Counted from the stretch's first letter, positions 11,046 to 22,212 are shown. The stretch is 47,064 bases of DNA from Azolla pinnata (GCA_037176905.1 JBBBWG010029644.1:1551-48614), one strand, 5' to 3'. Made by a program: numbers and translations. The notes: generated by a model not told the origin, from the letters alone.

Positions 11046-11600
11046 GTTTCTTTCACTCTAATCTGTTACAAAGATATAGGTAAACCACTTAATGTAGGTT
11101 TAAGAATACATCTGTTTTATCACCCCAATGCTATGTTTCTTCCATTCTATGCTTGTCACAGGATATAGGAAATATTGCTTCATTTAGAATCATTTTTACA
11201 CACATGTACTTTATTGCAATGGCAGTGAATTTTGGCATCCCAATTGAGACACCATCGTATTCAAGCTATAAGATGTCACAGCAAATAAGAAATATCACTT
11301 AATTCAACAGAAAAATATTTAACATTTCTATATATACATCTATTTTATCATGATGGCACTGAAATTTGGCATCCCAATAGCAACACAATACAGCTAAAAG
11401 ACTTTTGCAGCATCTAAACTTGCATGCATATCATATTAGCCAAGAGTATACCAGAAATACAGTTTGAGATAAATCAGATAAGAGACGTTCAATTTCCTCT
11501 GAACATGAGACAGACTGAGAGTACAAAACAGCCCACGTAAGCTATCACGGGATGTAGGAAACATTTCTTAATTTGCCTGAAGGATGAAATGATTTCCACT
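11041..11600. repeat. Degenerate tandem array around the BAP31-like start and splice acceptor
   Basis: Sequence near the start codon ('gccatgtttctttcactcta', then 'gatatagg') recurs at 11130-11170 as 'gctatgtttcttccattcta' and 'ggatatagg'. Blocks such as 'gaattttggcatccca' near 11226 and 'gaaatttggcatccca' near 11352, and 'gtcacagcaaataagaaatat' and 'ggatgtaggaaacat', continue the array with a period near 100-130 bases. Confidence 0.6.
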
Positions 11601-12709
11601 GAATTGCAGCATAATCATGCTCAAACATCTAAACTTGCAAGCAGATCATATTGGCCAGAACTATAACACATTAGTATTGTTCAGGCTGTATTGGGATAAT
11701 TCTATTATATGAAGAGATATCTAAGTAGGAAACTGATTCAGCGTACGAAAATGCTCCTACGAATTCAAATAGCAAGACTGAATCATGAGGTCGCAATCTT
11801 TATTACCTACCTCTTTGTTGTTAAGGTAAAGTTTTAACTCCATGACCTTGTTCTGTTACTACTAAAATTCATTCATGACTTTCATCTCGACTTACATTAC
11901 TTTTATGTTATATACATAGCAATGCATGGCTGCCGCATTTTTAATGTTGATACATATCTTTTCCGCACTTTTTTATCTGAATTTTTATAAATAGATATGA
12001 TGTCAGAATGCAGGATTCATCATGCTTCTAAATAAACTATATATGCACATATCAAATTTCATCCTCGTTTACATATTTAGAGTCTAACTATGTAGATGAG
12101 CAAATGCAGGCATACATACTCCACGGTTCATCTGAATTTCTGAATATCTATATGTACGCATATGAATGTAGAAATCTATGTACATGCAAACACAAGGTTT
12201 CATAGTTCTCTCTATGCTTATGGCACCATGTCTATATGCATATCTACCCGTTCTTTTACCTAGCAAAATCAGACTTTATTGTATATTAGTCCAACAGATT
12301 TTTCATGTACTTTGTTTGGTGGTAAATTTTCCCAGAACTTCGTGAAGAAAAGCATCAGTGATTGCTACATAACCCAAAAACAAATCAAGGCTATGAGTCT
12401 TGACTGTGATTCGGATGAAACACTAATAAAAACAAATAAACAACTCCCGAGTAGAAAGACCCAAGGACGGAATCTGTTTTTCTTTTTTCTTTTAGTAAAT
12501 AAAGAAAGAAAGAAAGAACCAGTGGAACTAGAAGAACAATGATGGGGGGGAACAAAACCCATTCAAGTCAAAGAACAAAATCGAGGAGAAAACACAACAA
12601 AAAAACAGAGGAAAAAAGAACAAAAATGATCAGAAAAGGAACAACAACGATGATAAAAGAGGAATTGATAGAAAGAAAATCGGATGGAACTAAGAGCAGA
12701 AATCCTTAC
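11063..12709 (-). other. Probable 5'UTR intron of the BAP31-like gene
   Basis: The minus-strand donor CAG|GTAAGGAT begins at 12709 and the acceptor 'tttgtaacag' ends at 11063, only 17 bases before the start codon. The interval is AT-rich with no coding frame. The upstream leader exon would lie at 12710 and beyond, in a purine-rich region. This is inferred from splice-site strength and position, not from a transcript. Confidence 0.55.
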
Positions 12710-12799
12710 CTGGGTTGTCTCTGATTCCTGTAGAGGGTATTGTTTTCTTTTTCTTTTGCAGAACGGGAAACGGAATGAAATGGAAGGGAGGCCTGAGTT

Positions 12800-14750
12800 T
12801 GCTTTGAATTTGCTTAGGACTCAAGACTTCATTTGTTTATGTGCCCATTTTTGCAAGTCAAGTTTCTTGGGCACGTTCTAGCAAGAAATCAACAACTGTG
12901 TGGAACCAATGCCAATCCTAACGTTAACCGTTTGATTGGTCAATGTCGGGTGCAACAAAAATTGATCGATTGTTTCGAACCAGAAAATCGACAATCGGTG
13001 CCGTTTTTGGCGGAAAATTAACAACTGTTTGGAATCAGAACCGATCCGGGCATCAGTGGCGCGATCAGGGGTCTGCATCGTCAATTCTGGCAAAACAGTG
13101 ATCGATACCGATTTCCGCTCCATCAGCATTGCGGAAGGGCTTTGCTGCTAGACATGCTCGACGATCACTTCACAGTTTCCATCGTAACTCGTGGGTCGAT
13201 GCTAACAGACGATGCTAGATACTCTGGCATCGGCGCCAGAAATAGAAGTTGCATTGCTTTACTGCTATGGATGACAACACGTTCGAGATCTTTGGCAAAT
13301 CGGTCGATTGTGGGGTATGATCAGCGCTTGGTTGAGATAAATGGGTCCTAATGGACTATGCAGCTCGATTGATTAACCGTCACGAGGAAAAGAGAGGATC
13401 GTTAGCTTGACTTAAATAATCGAACGTTTAGTAGCGACGACGTCTTTGCTTTTGTCAGCTGCCATTCATTCGACTGTAATTTTTTCTACCCCCGCAATCC
13501 GTGATCGGTCCCCTGATGAAGTCCGTGCTGAATACGATCGCAGTAGAAGAAAGCAAAATCATCCCCCGCAACTTGTGAGTTCGATCGTCTTCCAGTATAG
13601 GTTACGACATTAGCCAGAGGTCATTTGCATGAGTTCATGGTCTCTCCCACTTGCCGTACCATGCACATATACATTGGATGAAAGGGACAAGACGAGTAGC
13701 TCGATGTAGTTACATGTCGGAATAGTCGCATGTTACGAGTAGGACAACACGGTTTTTTCAAATCCGCGAAATCAAATGCACCCCTCTGCATTCCAGTTGC
13801 TCGCTGTCTGCCGAAATTGACGAGAGCATTCGCAAGCATCTTGTGACAAATCGCCTGGCGAATCTGTTGAACGAATTCGCGCGCCCGAATCCCACACCAA
13901 TCTTGTTGGTGAGGAACCAAGAAGCTTCTCTAAACTTGGCTACACGCCTGCATCGCCTCGACTCAGATCAATAGACCACAAGGTTAGAGTCAGTATCTTG
14001 CTAGATGAGATTTGTTTTCTTTTTTGTGGGTAAGATTCCAAGTTTTATGGCTTCTAATCCATAATGTTGTTTTGGCATTGCTTAATACAAAGTATAAGGG
14101 GGGGGGGGAAATCTGGAACTGGAACTGGCACCTGTGTTGTTAGCTAGTTACACTAAATCCCACCGCTCTTCGGATTTGTTTCAACTCCAGTTCTTTCTTT
14201 GAGCCTTCGAGCGGTGGGAGAAATCTGGAGGCATCTGGCAATCAAGCAGAGCAGAGATGAGAGGAACTGGCACTACGCGACAAGCCAGTCAATGATCGGA
14301 TCGGGGCTACTGCAATTGGATCGGGCCTCTGGCCTGAGAAGAAGAGTGGAGTGCAAGCTTGTCAAACTCCTCCCCCTGGGGAGAGAAGAATCGTTTCGAT
14401 CCGCATCACGCGGCTTCTCCGCGAGGCCTTTGATTCGGGAAGCTTTCCGATCCTTCCATCAGGCAACAGGAGATGCATCGGAACAGCTCCGCCAGATCTA
14501 GAGGAACGCCGAGCAGATTGAGGGGCCCCAGCAATCGAATCGGACTAGGAGCTTTTTTGTTTTTGTTTTTGTTTTTCTCCCCTTTACGGAGGCGTCTTTT
14601 CACACTTGTGGTGGAATCCAGCCTTGAGATCGGTCGGCTGGTCGGTCGATCACTTCGTGTGTTGGTGTCAGAACGTTGTCTCGTCTGTATAGGGCACTCT
14701 GTTGCCCGCATGTTTTCTTCTTCTTCTTCTTCTTCTTCTTCTTTGTTTTT
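12800..14750. other. Intergenic, no gene recognised
   Basis: A diverged direct repeat of about 130-base spacing is visible near 12883 ('atcaacaactgtgtggaacc') and 13012 ('attaacaactgtttggaatc'). A G-run lies at 14099-14108 and a (TTC)n microsatellite at 14716-14742. Open frames of about 100 codons on both strands near 14200-14780 overlap one another and match nothing I recognise. The section 14160-14500 is more GC-rich than its surroundings and could belong to a transcript, but I cannot support one. Confidence 0.4.
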
Positions 14751-14753
14751 TAA

Positions 14754-15146
14754 GGGGAGAAATTACCAGAATACGCCCGACTAATTTATCAATCACATTT
14801 TAATGCCTGCTAGAATCAGACGTTGCAGATTAACGCCTCGTTTTGATCGCTCGCTAAACACTGACTGACGCCCGATCGATCGGTTGACGCTACAGCTCAT
14901 CATCAGATTCCGAAATTTATTCACTCTCGCTAATCGAATACGATAAGGGAATCGAGCAGTAGGAAGTCGGGAAGCAATTTGTAAATAGCGGCAGGAAGAT
15001 TATGAATCAATGAACCGTGAGAAGAGGTAGATGGAAGCGATTAGTAAGAGCGCGATAGAATCGATTAGGAATAAATCGACTAGTGATAATCGGTGTCAGT
15101 CTGTACTTCCTAATTTTAGCAGGTGTTACGATGGATTGCAATTTAT
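14754..15146. mobile_element. Foldback/MITE-like element, copy 1 (end abutting copy 2)
   Basis: It starts 'ggggagaaattaccaga' followed by 'tcacattttaatgcctgcta'. It ends with an inverted counterpart ('attttagcaggtgttacg' then 'gattgcaatttattggga'), which pairs with the start over about 35 bases with mismatches. The interior carries 'acgcccgatcgatcggtt' and similar, shared with copy 3. No transposase frame is present, so it would be non-autonomous. The right end runs directly into copy 2. Confidence 0.6.
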
Positions 15147-15560
15147 TGGGAGAATTACCAAAAAAAACCTAACAAAATTATAAATTACATTTTTAACGGC
15201 TACTAAAATCACAAATCACAAATTAACACCTACTCTCGCCTTCCACTAAAAATTAGCACCCAATTAATTCCATATAACGTAAATCGATTTCATTCCTAAC
15301 CGTTTCCCACTAATTGATCCTAATTGATGCCCCCACTATATTCGATAACCAAAAACTAGTTATTTAAGAATCGATTTCAGCACCGATCAATTAATCAATT
15401 TGATGTTAATTGAGCTCACAAGGAACTGATTTGGTGTGAATCGATTAATTGAGCATCAATCCTTGAAATACGAGGCGTTAAGTTGTGATTTCTAGTTTCA
15501 GTAGGCGTTAAAATGTGATTTGTAATTTTGCCAGCGTTTTTCGGGAGACTGTCCCCTTTC
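15147..15560. mobile_element. Foldback/MITE-like element, copy 2 (best preserved)
   Basis: The left end reads 'gggagaattacca', then 'caaaattataaattacat', 'ttttaacggctactaaaa' and 'cacaaattaacacc'. The reverse complement of the right end reads 'ctcccgaaaaacgctgg', then 'caaaattacaaatcacat', 'tttaacgcctactgaaac' and 'cacaacttaacgcc'. These are terminal inverted repeats of about 80 bases. The interior is rich in ATTAATCGAT-type sequence with no coding frame. Length is about 410 bases. I cannot assign a transposon superfamily because no clear target-site duplication is visible. Confidence 0.75.
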
Positions 15561-16375
15561 GTAAACGTGTTGTGCTGGTGGTCAACAAGGTAGAGGCTCT
15601 TGAGAGAGTGGAGATACGGCTTGAAAGGGACAAAAGCGATCGATCGGTGGAACTGGCTGATAGGCTACTGACACGATGGACGTAGATAGTTAATCGCCAG
15701 ACCTTCTTCTCCTCTGTTACATACGTCGAATACCTACCGCGTACAGTACGAATGCTACGTATTTTAAAAGTATTTAATAAGAAATTTATAAATGTTTAGA
15801 GTATGTATTTTATCGTATCAATTGTTGAATATAGGTCAAATACGTTAAATACGGGGTAAATACGTTATATATAGGCTTGATAATTATACCAGCTTACGAT
15901 GATTGAAACCCTGCATGTCACTAAAATTTTTGCCTATTCCACATCTTGGCATTAGAACATCTGTAAGATCTTACTATAAAACGACTAATATTCACTTTCG
16001 AAACAAAGGAATCGTAACCCTGGTAAAATTCGGTAGTTGCAAACATTTAGCTTGAGGAAAACGACAGTTCCGTAACATTAAATACGCGTAGAATACGTCT
16101 GAGTACGACATTTAGGTGTGTGTATGTAATAACATAGTTGGTGGATCGAATCGTCCAACATATGGCCGATCCATATGGACGGATAGATGGACATGATCAG
16201 TCTCCAATGTGGACAGACGGACGGATGAGATCCGTTTGTGGTCCTGGGGAAATAAGAAAGAACTGTTAACGCGCTATTTAGTAACAAATAAGACTATTTC
16301 CAAGTATCAATCGAAATCAAATTCCAATTCTAATTTATCGCTCGTCGGATCGAGATCATGAACTGGGTTGGCAGA
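15561..16375. other. Intergenic between element copies 2 and 3
   Basis: AT-rich sequence with repeated 'tacgttaaatacg'-type words near 15725-15860 and a near-palindrome 'catatggccgatccatatgg' at 16158-16177. No coding frame is supported. Confidence 0.4.
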
Positions 16376-16850
16376 AAAAACGAAGGAAAATTACCAGAAA
16401 AACGGTTGACAAAATTACAAGCTACATTTTAATGTCGAGTAGAACTAGAAATTACAAATTGAACACCCGCACTTCTCTTCCACTCAAAATTAACACCCGA
16501 TCGATTCTGTCAGTATAACATTGATTTGATTTTTTATTCGTAGCCGCTTCCCACTGAATCGATCCCAGTCGATTCTCTAATTATATCCGGTTAACGCAAA
16601 CATTTGGCGATTTTCGATTCTAAGTAACTAATCATTGATTAACACGTCAATCAAGTAAGTAATTGATTTGATGCTAATTGAGCGCACAATTGGTCGATTT
16701 GGTGTTAATCAAGCAATTAACGAAATAATTTAAAAAAAACGAAGCGTTACTTTGTAATTGTTTTTTTTAGTTTCTGTGTAATTTATAAATTTGCTGGGAC
16801 GTTTTTTTGTTTTTATTTTTTTGGGGTACATTTCCCAAAACAAGAAGAAA
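16376..16850. mobile_element. Foldback/MITE-like element, copy 3
   Basis: The left end 'gaaaattaccagaaaaacgg' with 'caaaattacaagctacat' and 'aattgaacacccgc' matches copies 1 and 2. The right end near 16735-16850 contains inverted counterparts ('aagcgttactttgtaatt', 'aatttataaatttgctggga', 'ggggtacatttccc') but has been stretched by T-runs. The region 16798-16866 is itself an imperfect hairpin of about 30-base arms. The A-rich minisatellite starts within 100 bases of its right end. Confidence 0.65.
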
Positions 16851-16934
16851 AAAGAAAAATGTCCGCCTAAAAAAAGCCGACCGTCCGTGGCGTTTTTTGC
16901 TTTTAATAAATGGCCCCAAAAGTAGTAAAAAAAA

Positions 16935-17875
16935 TAAGAAGCAAGAAAGCAAAAAATCAAACCCAAAGGAGAACGAAGGAAGCGAAAAAAAGCAAACAAT
17001 AAGAGAAATGCAAAAAGCAAACAAAAACAGGAAAACGAAAACGCAAACAAAGCAAAAAAGCAAAAAATCAAACCCAAAGGTGAACAAAGGAAGCAAAAAA
17101 ACACCGGAAAACGAAAACGCAAACAAAGCAAAAAAGAGCAAAAAAAATCAAACCCAAAGAAGAACGAAGGAAGTGCAAAAAGAGGGAAAAACGAAAACGC
17201 GAAAAAAGCAAAACAGCAAAAAATCAAGCCCAAAGGAGAACGAAGGAAGTGCAAAAAGAAAAGGGCGAAACGAAAACGCAAAAAAAAGCAAAAAAGCAAA
17301 AAATCAAAGCCAAAGGAGAACGAAGGAAGCGCAAAAAAAAAGCAGGGAAAACGAAAACGCAAAAAAAGCAAAAGAGCAAAAAATGAAACCCAAAGGTTCT
17401 ACGAAGGAAGTGAAAAAACAAAACAGGGAAAACGAAAACGCAAAAAAAGCAAAAAAGCAAAAAAGCAAACCCAAAGGAGAACGAAGGAAGCGGAAAAAAA
17501 ACAGGGAAAACGAAAACGCAAAAAAAGCAAAAAACCAGAAAAATCAAACCCAAAGGGAAGTGAAAAAAAAAAAAGGGAAAAGGAAAACGCAAAAAAAGCA
17601 AAAACGCAAAAAATCAAACCCAAAGGAGAACAAAGGAAGTAAAAAAAAAAAAGGGAGAAGGAAAACGCAAAAAAGCAAAAAAGCAAAAAATCGAAGCGAA
17701 AAACGCAAGTAAAACGAAAACGCAAAAACGCAAAAAAGCAAAAAAAAGCAAACCCAAAAAAAGAAACAGGGAAGAAAAGCAGAAAAGCAAAAACGCAAAA
17801 AAAGCAAAACCCAAAGGAGAAAAGGACAAAGACACAGAGAAACGAAAACGCAAAAAAAGCAGAAAAGCAGGAAAA
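16935..17875. repeat. A-rich minisatellite with about 70-90-base units, almost free of T
   Basis: Around a dozen units repeat the order 'gcaaaaaatcaaacccaaag', 'gagaacgaaggaagc', an A-run, 'agggaaaacgaaaacgc', 'aaaaaaagc'. For over 900 bases the plus strand is nearly devoid of T, an extreme strand asymmetry. Because stop codons need T, long frames stay open: about 300 codons of Lys-rich sequence on plus and several Phe-rich frames on minus. I regard these as products of composition, not genes. It ends where the GC-rich promoter of the DUF1685 gene begins. Confidence 0.9.
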
Positions 17876-17906
17876 AGGCGGGAGCCGGCTGCGCGGGGGA
17901 TTCGGG

Positions 17907-17971
17907 CCAATGGGGCGCTGCCACGTGGGCTCGGCGGTGACGTGGCACGCTTCGGCGCGGGCCCACGTGAC
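17907..17971 (+). promoter_or_regulatory. CCAAT box and three-site bZIP (G-box/C-box) cluster
   Basis: A GC-rich block upstream of the DUF1685 gene contains CCAAT (17907-17911), a G-box CACGTG (17922-17927), TGACGTGGCA (17938-17947, a C/G-box hybrid) and a second G-box CACGTGAC (17964-17971). These are ACGT-core sites of plant bZIP factors; the hybrid form is also used by ABA- and ER-stress-responsive bZIPs. They lie about 310-380 bases before the start codon. Function is inferred from motif and position only. Confidence 0.6.
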
Positions 17972-17983
17972 AGCCTGTCCCGA

Positions 17984-18046
17984 CTCCCTCTCTCTCTAGA
18001 CTCTCTCTCTAGACTCTCTCTCTAGACCCTCTCTCTAGACCCTAGG
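17984..18046 (+). repeat. CT-rich leader repeat
   Basis: Four to five copies of 'ctctctctctaga(c)' of 14-16 bases lie between the bZIP sites and the start codon, followed by (CTT)n at 18098-18122 and (GCCATC)n at 18122-18150. Pyrimidine-rich tracts of this type are common around plant transcription starts, so the 5' end of the DUF1685 mRNA is probably here. Confidence 0.6.
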
Positions 18047-18284
18047 CCTCCTCTGTTTTCTTCTCTGTGTTTTTTTTGGCTGCCTCTGAACTCTTATCTT
18101 CTTCTTCTTCTTCTTCTTCTTCGCCATCGCCATCGCCATCGCCATCGCCGCCGAGTCCTTGCTCTGTACGCAGAACAGACACAGCACACAGACGCAGAAC
18201 AGACCCAGCAGAGAGTCTCTTCTTCTTCCTTCGCTTCTTCGCCATAGATCCATTGCTTCCCTTCCTTCCTTCCTCGCCATATCC

Positions 18285-21200
18285 ATGCCGTACTCAAGCT
18301 TTCCTCCGCCTCCTCCTCCTCCCAAGCTCCCCGGCTATGGCGCCGCTCCCTCCCCCGACCCATCCCTCGCCCCCGCCCTTCCCTGCAAATCGCCCTCTCC
18401 TCCTTCCTCGCCCTCTTTCGACGGGCTCGGCGCCGCTTCCCCCCACCATTTCCACCATCTCCATCCCCACCATCCCCATCCCCATCCCCACCATCGCTAC
18501 CTCTTCCCTTCGTATTGCTCCTCCGAGCCCTTCGCCGCTCCTCCCTCTCGCCCCTCTCGTCTGGCTCGAGCCCACTCCTCGGACCTTGCCCTCGATTGCC
18601 GTTCTCCCGATCCAGAACACGAAGATCCCCCCCGGGTAGCTGCGCCACAATCAGATCCCTCTTCCTCCTCCGCCTCCTCCTCCTCTTCTTCTTCTTCTTC
18701 GTCTTCTGCTTCTTCAGCCTCGCTTCCCATGGACATAGCCATGGCCTCGCCCTCGGCTTCGCGGTCCTCCCGCCAACGGACTCATCCGCCGCATGTGAAA
18801 ACCCGGATCTTGCCCGCAGCGAAGGCCGACAACAACAGCAACAACAAAGGCAAGAGCAGGCGACTCGGCAGCGAATCACATGGAGAGGGCGAGGGCGATG
18901 GCGAGGATGTGCGGTGTGGGGACGCCGTGGCCGCAGCTCGTGCAGGAGATGGATACGGAAGCAATGTCGATGGTGACGAGGATGAGGATGAGGATGAGGA
19001 TGGTCTGATCGAGGAGGATGGGGTCTACGACGCAGATGACGATGCAGACACCGCAGAGGAGCTTTTCCATGACTGCTACGAGGAGGAGGAGGAGGGGGAG
19101 GAGGGGGAGGAGGGGGATTGGGCGGGCGACATGAAGGGCAGCAGCATCGAAGCTTCCATGGCGAGCTTGCAGGCGACAGGAGGAAGCTTCCGGAAGAAGC
19201 AGTCGCCCCTGCGGGGAAGCCCTTCGACGAGGGGGGCGGGAGGAAGCATGGCGCGGCTCCGGCCCCTGCAGCGAACCAGGACCCGGAGCCTCACCGACGA
19301 GGACCTCGAAGAGCTTCGGGGCTCCATCGAATTAGGGTTTGGGTTCGGGCACGAGCATGAAGACCACAACCTCAAGAGCACCCTCCCTGCGCTCGAGCTC
19401 TACTACGCCATCAATCGCCATTACAACAGCAACAGCAACAGCATCTGCAGCAGCAGCAGCAGCATCAATGGCACCAAGGGCCGCGGCTCGCCCATCACCC
19501 CCCTCGAGCGCACCAGCAGCGCCGGAAGCAATGGCAGCGCTGCATCGAACGAGACATGGCGGATCTCAAGCCCTGGTAGGCGCATCGCTTTCCGTTGTAT
19601 GCTGCGAAAGATACATCATAGCTGGGGTATGGAAATAAGATGGGGGTGTTCCATGCTCTGGTGTGAAGGATTCTGGGTTCTAACCCTAGAGGATGGAAAT
19701 AAGGTGGGAGTATTCCATGCTCTGGTGTGAAAGATTCTGGATTCTAACCCTAGAGAATGGAAATTAGATGGGGGTATTCCATGCTCTGGTGTGAAAGATT
19801 CTGGATTCTTACCCTAGAGAATGGAAATAAGGTGGGAGTATTCCATGCTCTGGTGTGAAAGATTCTGGATTCTAACCCTAGGGTATGGAAATTAGATGGG
19901 AGTATTCCATGCTCTGGTGTGAAAGATTCTGGATTCTAACCCTAGAGAATGGAAATTAGATGGGGGTATTCCATGCTCTGGTGTGAAAGATTCTGGATTC
20001 TAACCTAGGGTATGGGGAGTAGATGGGAGTATTCCATGCTCTGGTGTGAAAGATTCTGGGTTCTAACCCTAGGGTATGGAAATTAGATGGGAATTTTCCA
20101 TGCTCTGGTGTGAAAGATTCTGGATTCTAACCCTAGAGAATGGAAATTATTAGATGGGGGTATTCCATGCTCTGGTGTGGAAGAGTTCTGGATTCTAACC
20201 CTAGAGAATGGAAATAAGGTGGGAGTATTCCATGCTCTGGTGTGAAAGATTCTGGATTCTACCCTAGGGTATGGAAATTAGATGGGAGTATTCCATGCTC
20301 TGCTGTGAAAGATTCTGGATTCTAACCTGGAAATAAGATGGGAGTATTCCATGCCTAGTGTGACATACTCACATACAGATTTGGGGTCACATTGTCATAT
20401 GCCCCTATGGATATGGCTTTGCTCTATGTAGCTTTGACAGATTCTAGATTCCCACAAGATCAGGCATTCCATGCCCTGTTTCATCCCTGTTTCTGTCCCC
20501 CCCCTCCATGGGTTGTGAATCACATGCCCAATAGATAAGGTGTTGGTCTATGATTGAGATCCTTAGATCGGAACACGCACATCAGCATCTGGCGACTGCA
20601 TCTTAAGTTGGAGCACCGTATGTAGACCTAAAATTAGCCCATGTAACACACCGAGGAGCACTTATTTTTGGGGTGTATAGCTCATTTTCGACCTTGGAAG
20701 CAAGAAGATAACGTATTTGACCTCCGTAGAACCATCATCAGATCTGTCTAACGTCTATCGGCCTTATCATTCAATTCTTGCTTGGATAATTGAATGCTAC
20801 ACTGCTTCTGGATCTCAATTCTGCAAGTCTCCCGAGTTAGATGCACACAATTCAAAATCAGTTCCAATAGTTCACATTCTTTGCATGCCACATGAGGAAT
20901 AGAACATTTTCTTCGCTTCCTTCTTTTTTCTATCTCTCTTAACTATCTCTCTTGAGTGAATTTTGGTTCTCTAGGATATAGTTTTTAAAGGGTCCAAGTT
21001 TCATGAACCTTTCTTGTGAGTTCTTCGGAGTTTTAAGGACTGATATTTTGTAGCATTGATGTGAATTTAGGATTCTGGTTTTGATTTTACCACTTCTACA
21101 TTGAAAAGCAGGTGTTTTTAGATGCTGGACTGTATACCTGTGTTTTAGGCATTTTCAGTGAGGGTCTGGGTCCTGCACATGGAATATGAAAATTTGGTGG

Positions 21201-21961
21201 ATCTTTAGGGTTACAGGCGTGTAGCGTTACAGCAAAAATTTGAGGATTTAAGTTGTGCTGCATTGTGGAATTCTCGGGTTTGTTCCGGCTTGTACTGCTA
21301 CAGTGAAATTTGAGATTCTGCACAATTTTGCGTTATTACAGTGCATGTTGGCATATTTTCTAGGGTTTGCTTTGGATTTGGATTTGCAGTCCTTGCAGTG
21401 AAGTTTAGGCACATAGGGCAGCAATTGTGCAGCATTACACTTGAGGTTTAGGGTTTGGGCAGTGCACCTGCTTAATCGTTCAGGGCTATTTTAGCTTGAG
21501 GTTTTTGCACTTGGATAGTGAAGGTTTAGGGTATTTAGGTTTACTGTTTGTAGGAAATTCTAGGGTTTGTACCTTTTACCTGGTGAACTTCCAGAGCCTA
21601 ACTCGATAGGGTTTTTCAACTTTTGTTACTGAAATTTTAGAGGCTTCTTGGGGTTGAGATTGTGGAGAGGACCAGCTTGAGGAATTGCATACAACGATGT
21701 TTTAGGGTTTCAGCTTTCATGATGGCTTGTTTTAGGGTTTCAGTGTCTAGATTTCCACGAGGCTTCATTCATATCCGTCTTGAAGTTTTACAAGATTCCT
21801 TCTTTTTTTTTTGCTTTCCTGTTTTGGGATTGCTCTTGCAGAGAGGGGCTCTGAGCATATATGAATGATTGCATGCAAGATCATCTCCAATAGCCTAGAG
21901 GTTCTAGGGTTGAAAGATTCTAGGGCTCAGGATATGATGCCACAAGCTCATCTGAAAAATA

Positions 21962-21996
<35 letters not shown>

Positions 21997-22212
21997 GCTA
22001 TTTCAAGCCTAGAAACATTTAGGGTTTGTGATTAGCATGGTTTGGTACAAATATGCTTCTCAGGCCTGGAAGTTTTTTATGGTTTTGGCACCATGTCTCT
22101 GCTAAGCTTGTTTGTTTGTAACATTTTTGCAGGCGATCATCCAAGCCGAGTGAAGACACGATTACGGCATTGGGCGCAAGTTGTGGCATGTTCAATCAAG
22201 CAGAGCTTCTAA
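18285..22212 (+). CDS. DUF1685 family protein
   Basis: Two exons, 18285-19575 and 22133-22212, joined in phase 1 across a 2557-base GT-AG intron; 456 residues. The conserved DUF1685 core begins at residue 336 with 'LTDEDLEELRG', continues 'ELGFGF', 'TLPALELYYAINRHY' and 'WRISSPG', and finishes in exon 2 with 'RVKTRLRHWAQVVACS'. The short second exon supplies the diagnostic C-terminus. The N-terminal 335 residues are low complexity: Pro-rich, a His/Pro run (about 52-70), a Ser run (about 125-145) and an acidic stretch (about 229-282) rich in Glu and Asp. The family is plant-specific and of unknown biochemical role. The ATG at 18285 is the first in this frame. Intron retention would add a short tail read from the intronic minisatellite, ending at 19730. 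Confidence 0.9.
19615..20360. repeat. Minisatellite of about 64-base units in the DUF1685 intron
   Basis: About 12 head-to-tail units contain 'gtattccatgctctggtg', 'gaaagattctggattcta' and 'accctagagaatgg'. Units differ by few changes, so the array looks young. It begins about 40 bases after the splice donor at 19576. Units abut directly with no unique spacers, so it is a minisatellite and not a CRISPR-like array. Confidence 0.92.
21956..22000. repeat. (AT)n microsatellite in the DUF1685 intron
   Basis: An 'atatat' run interrupted once by 'acat'. It lies about 130 bases before the splice acceptor. The intron between 20360 and 21930 also holds many scattered 'tagggttt' words. Confidence 0.85.

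Noticed and set aside
13621-13920. 99-codon minus-strand frame
   Set aside because: No recognised domain or splice partner; plausible by chance at this length.
14199-14784. Overlapping frames of about 100 codons on both strands in a GC-richer patch
   Set aside because: Considered as an unknown gene, but frames overlap in opposite senses, match nothing known to me and have no supporting splice structure.
16807-17712. 301-codon Lys-rich open frame on plus, and Phe-rich frames on minus
   Set aside because: All lie in the T-poor minisatellite, where stop codons are nearly impossible on one strand; frames of similar length exist in several phases and no domain is present.
18067-18879. Long open frames overlapping the DUF1685 exon 1 in other phases and on minus (Arg-, Glu- or Ser-rich)
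   Set aside because: They are shadows caused by the biased CT-rich, low-complexity coding sequence; only the frame from 18285 carries the DUF1685 core and joins exon 2 in phase.
19615-20360. Regularly spaced repeats resembling a CRISPR array
   Set aside because: Units abut head to tail with no unique spacers, and this is a plant intron: a minisatellite.
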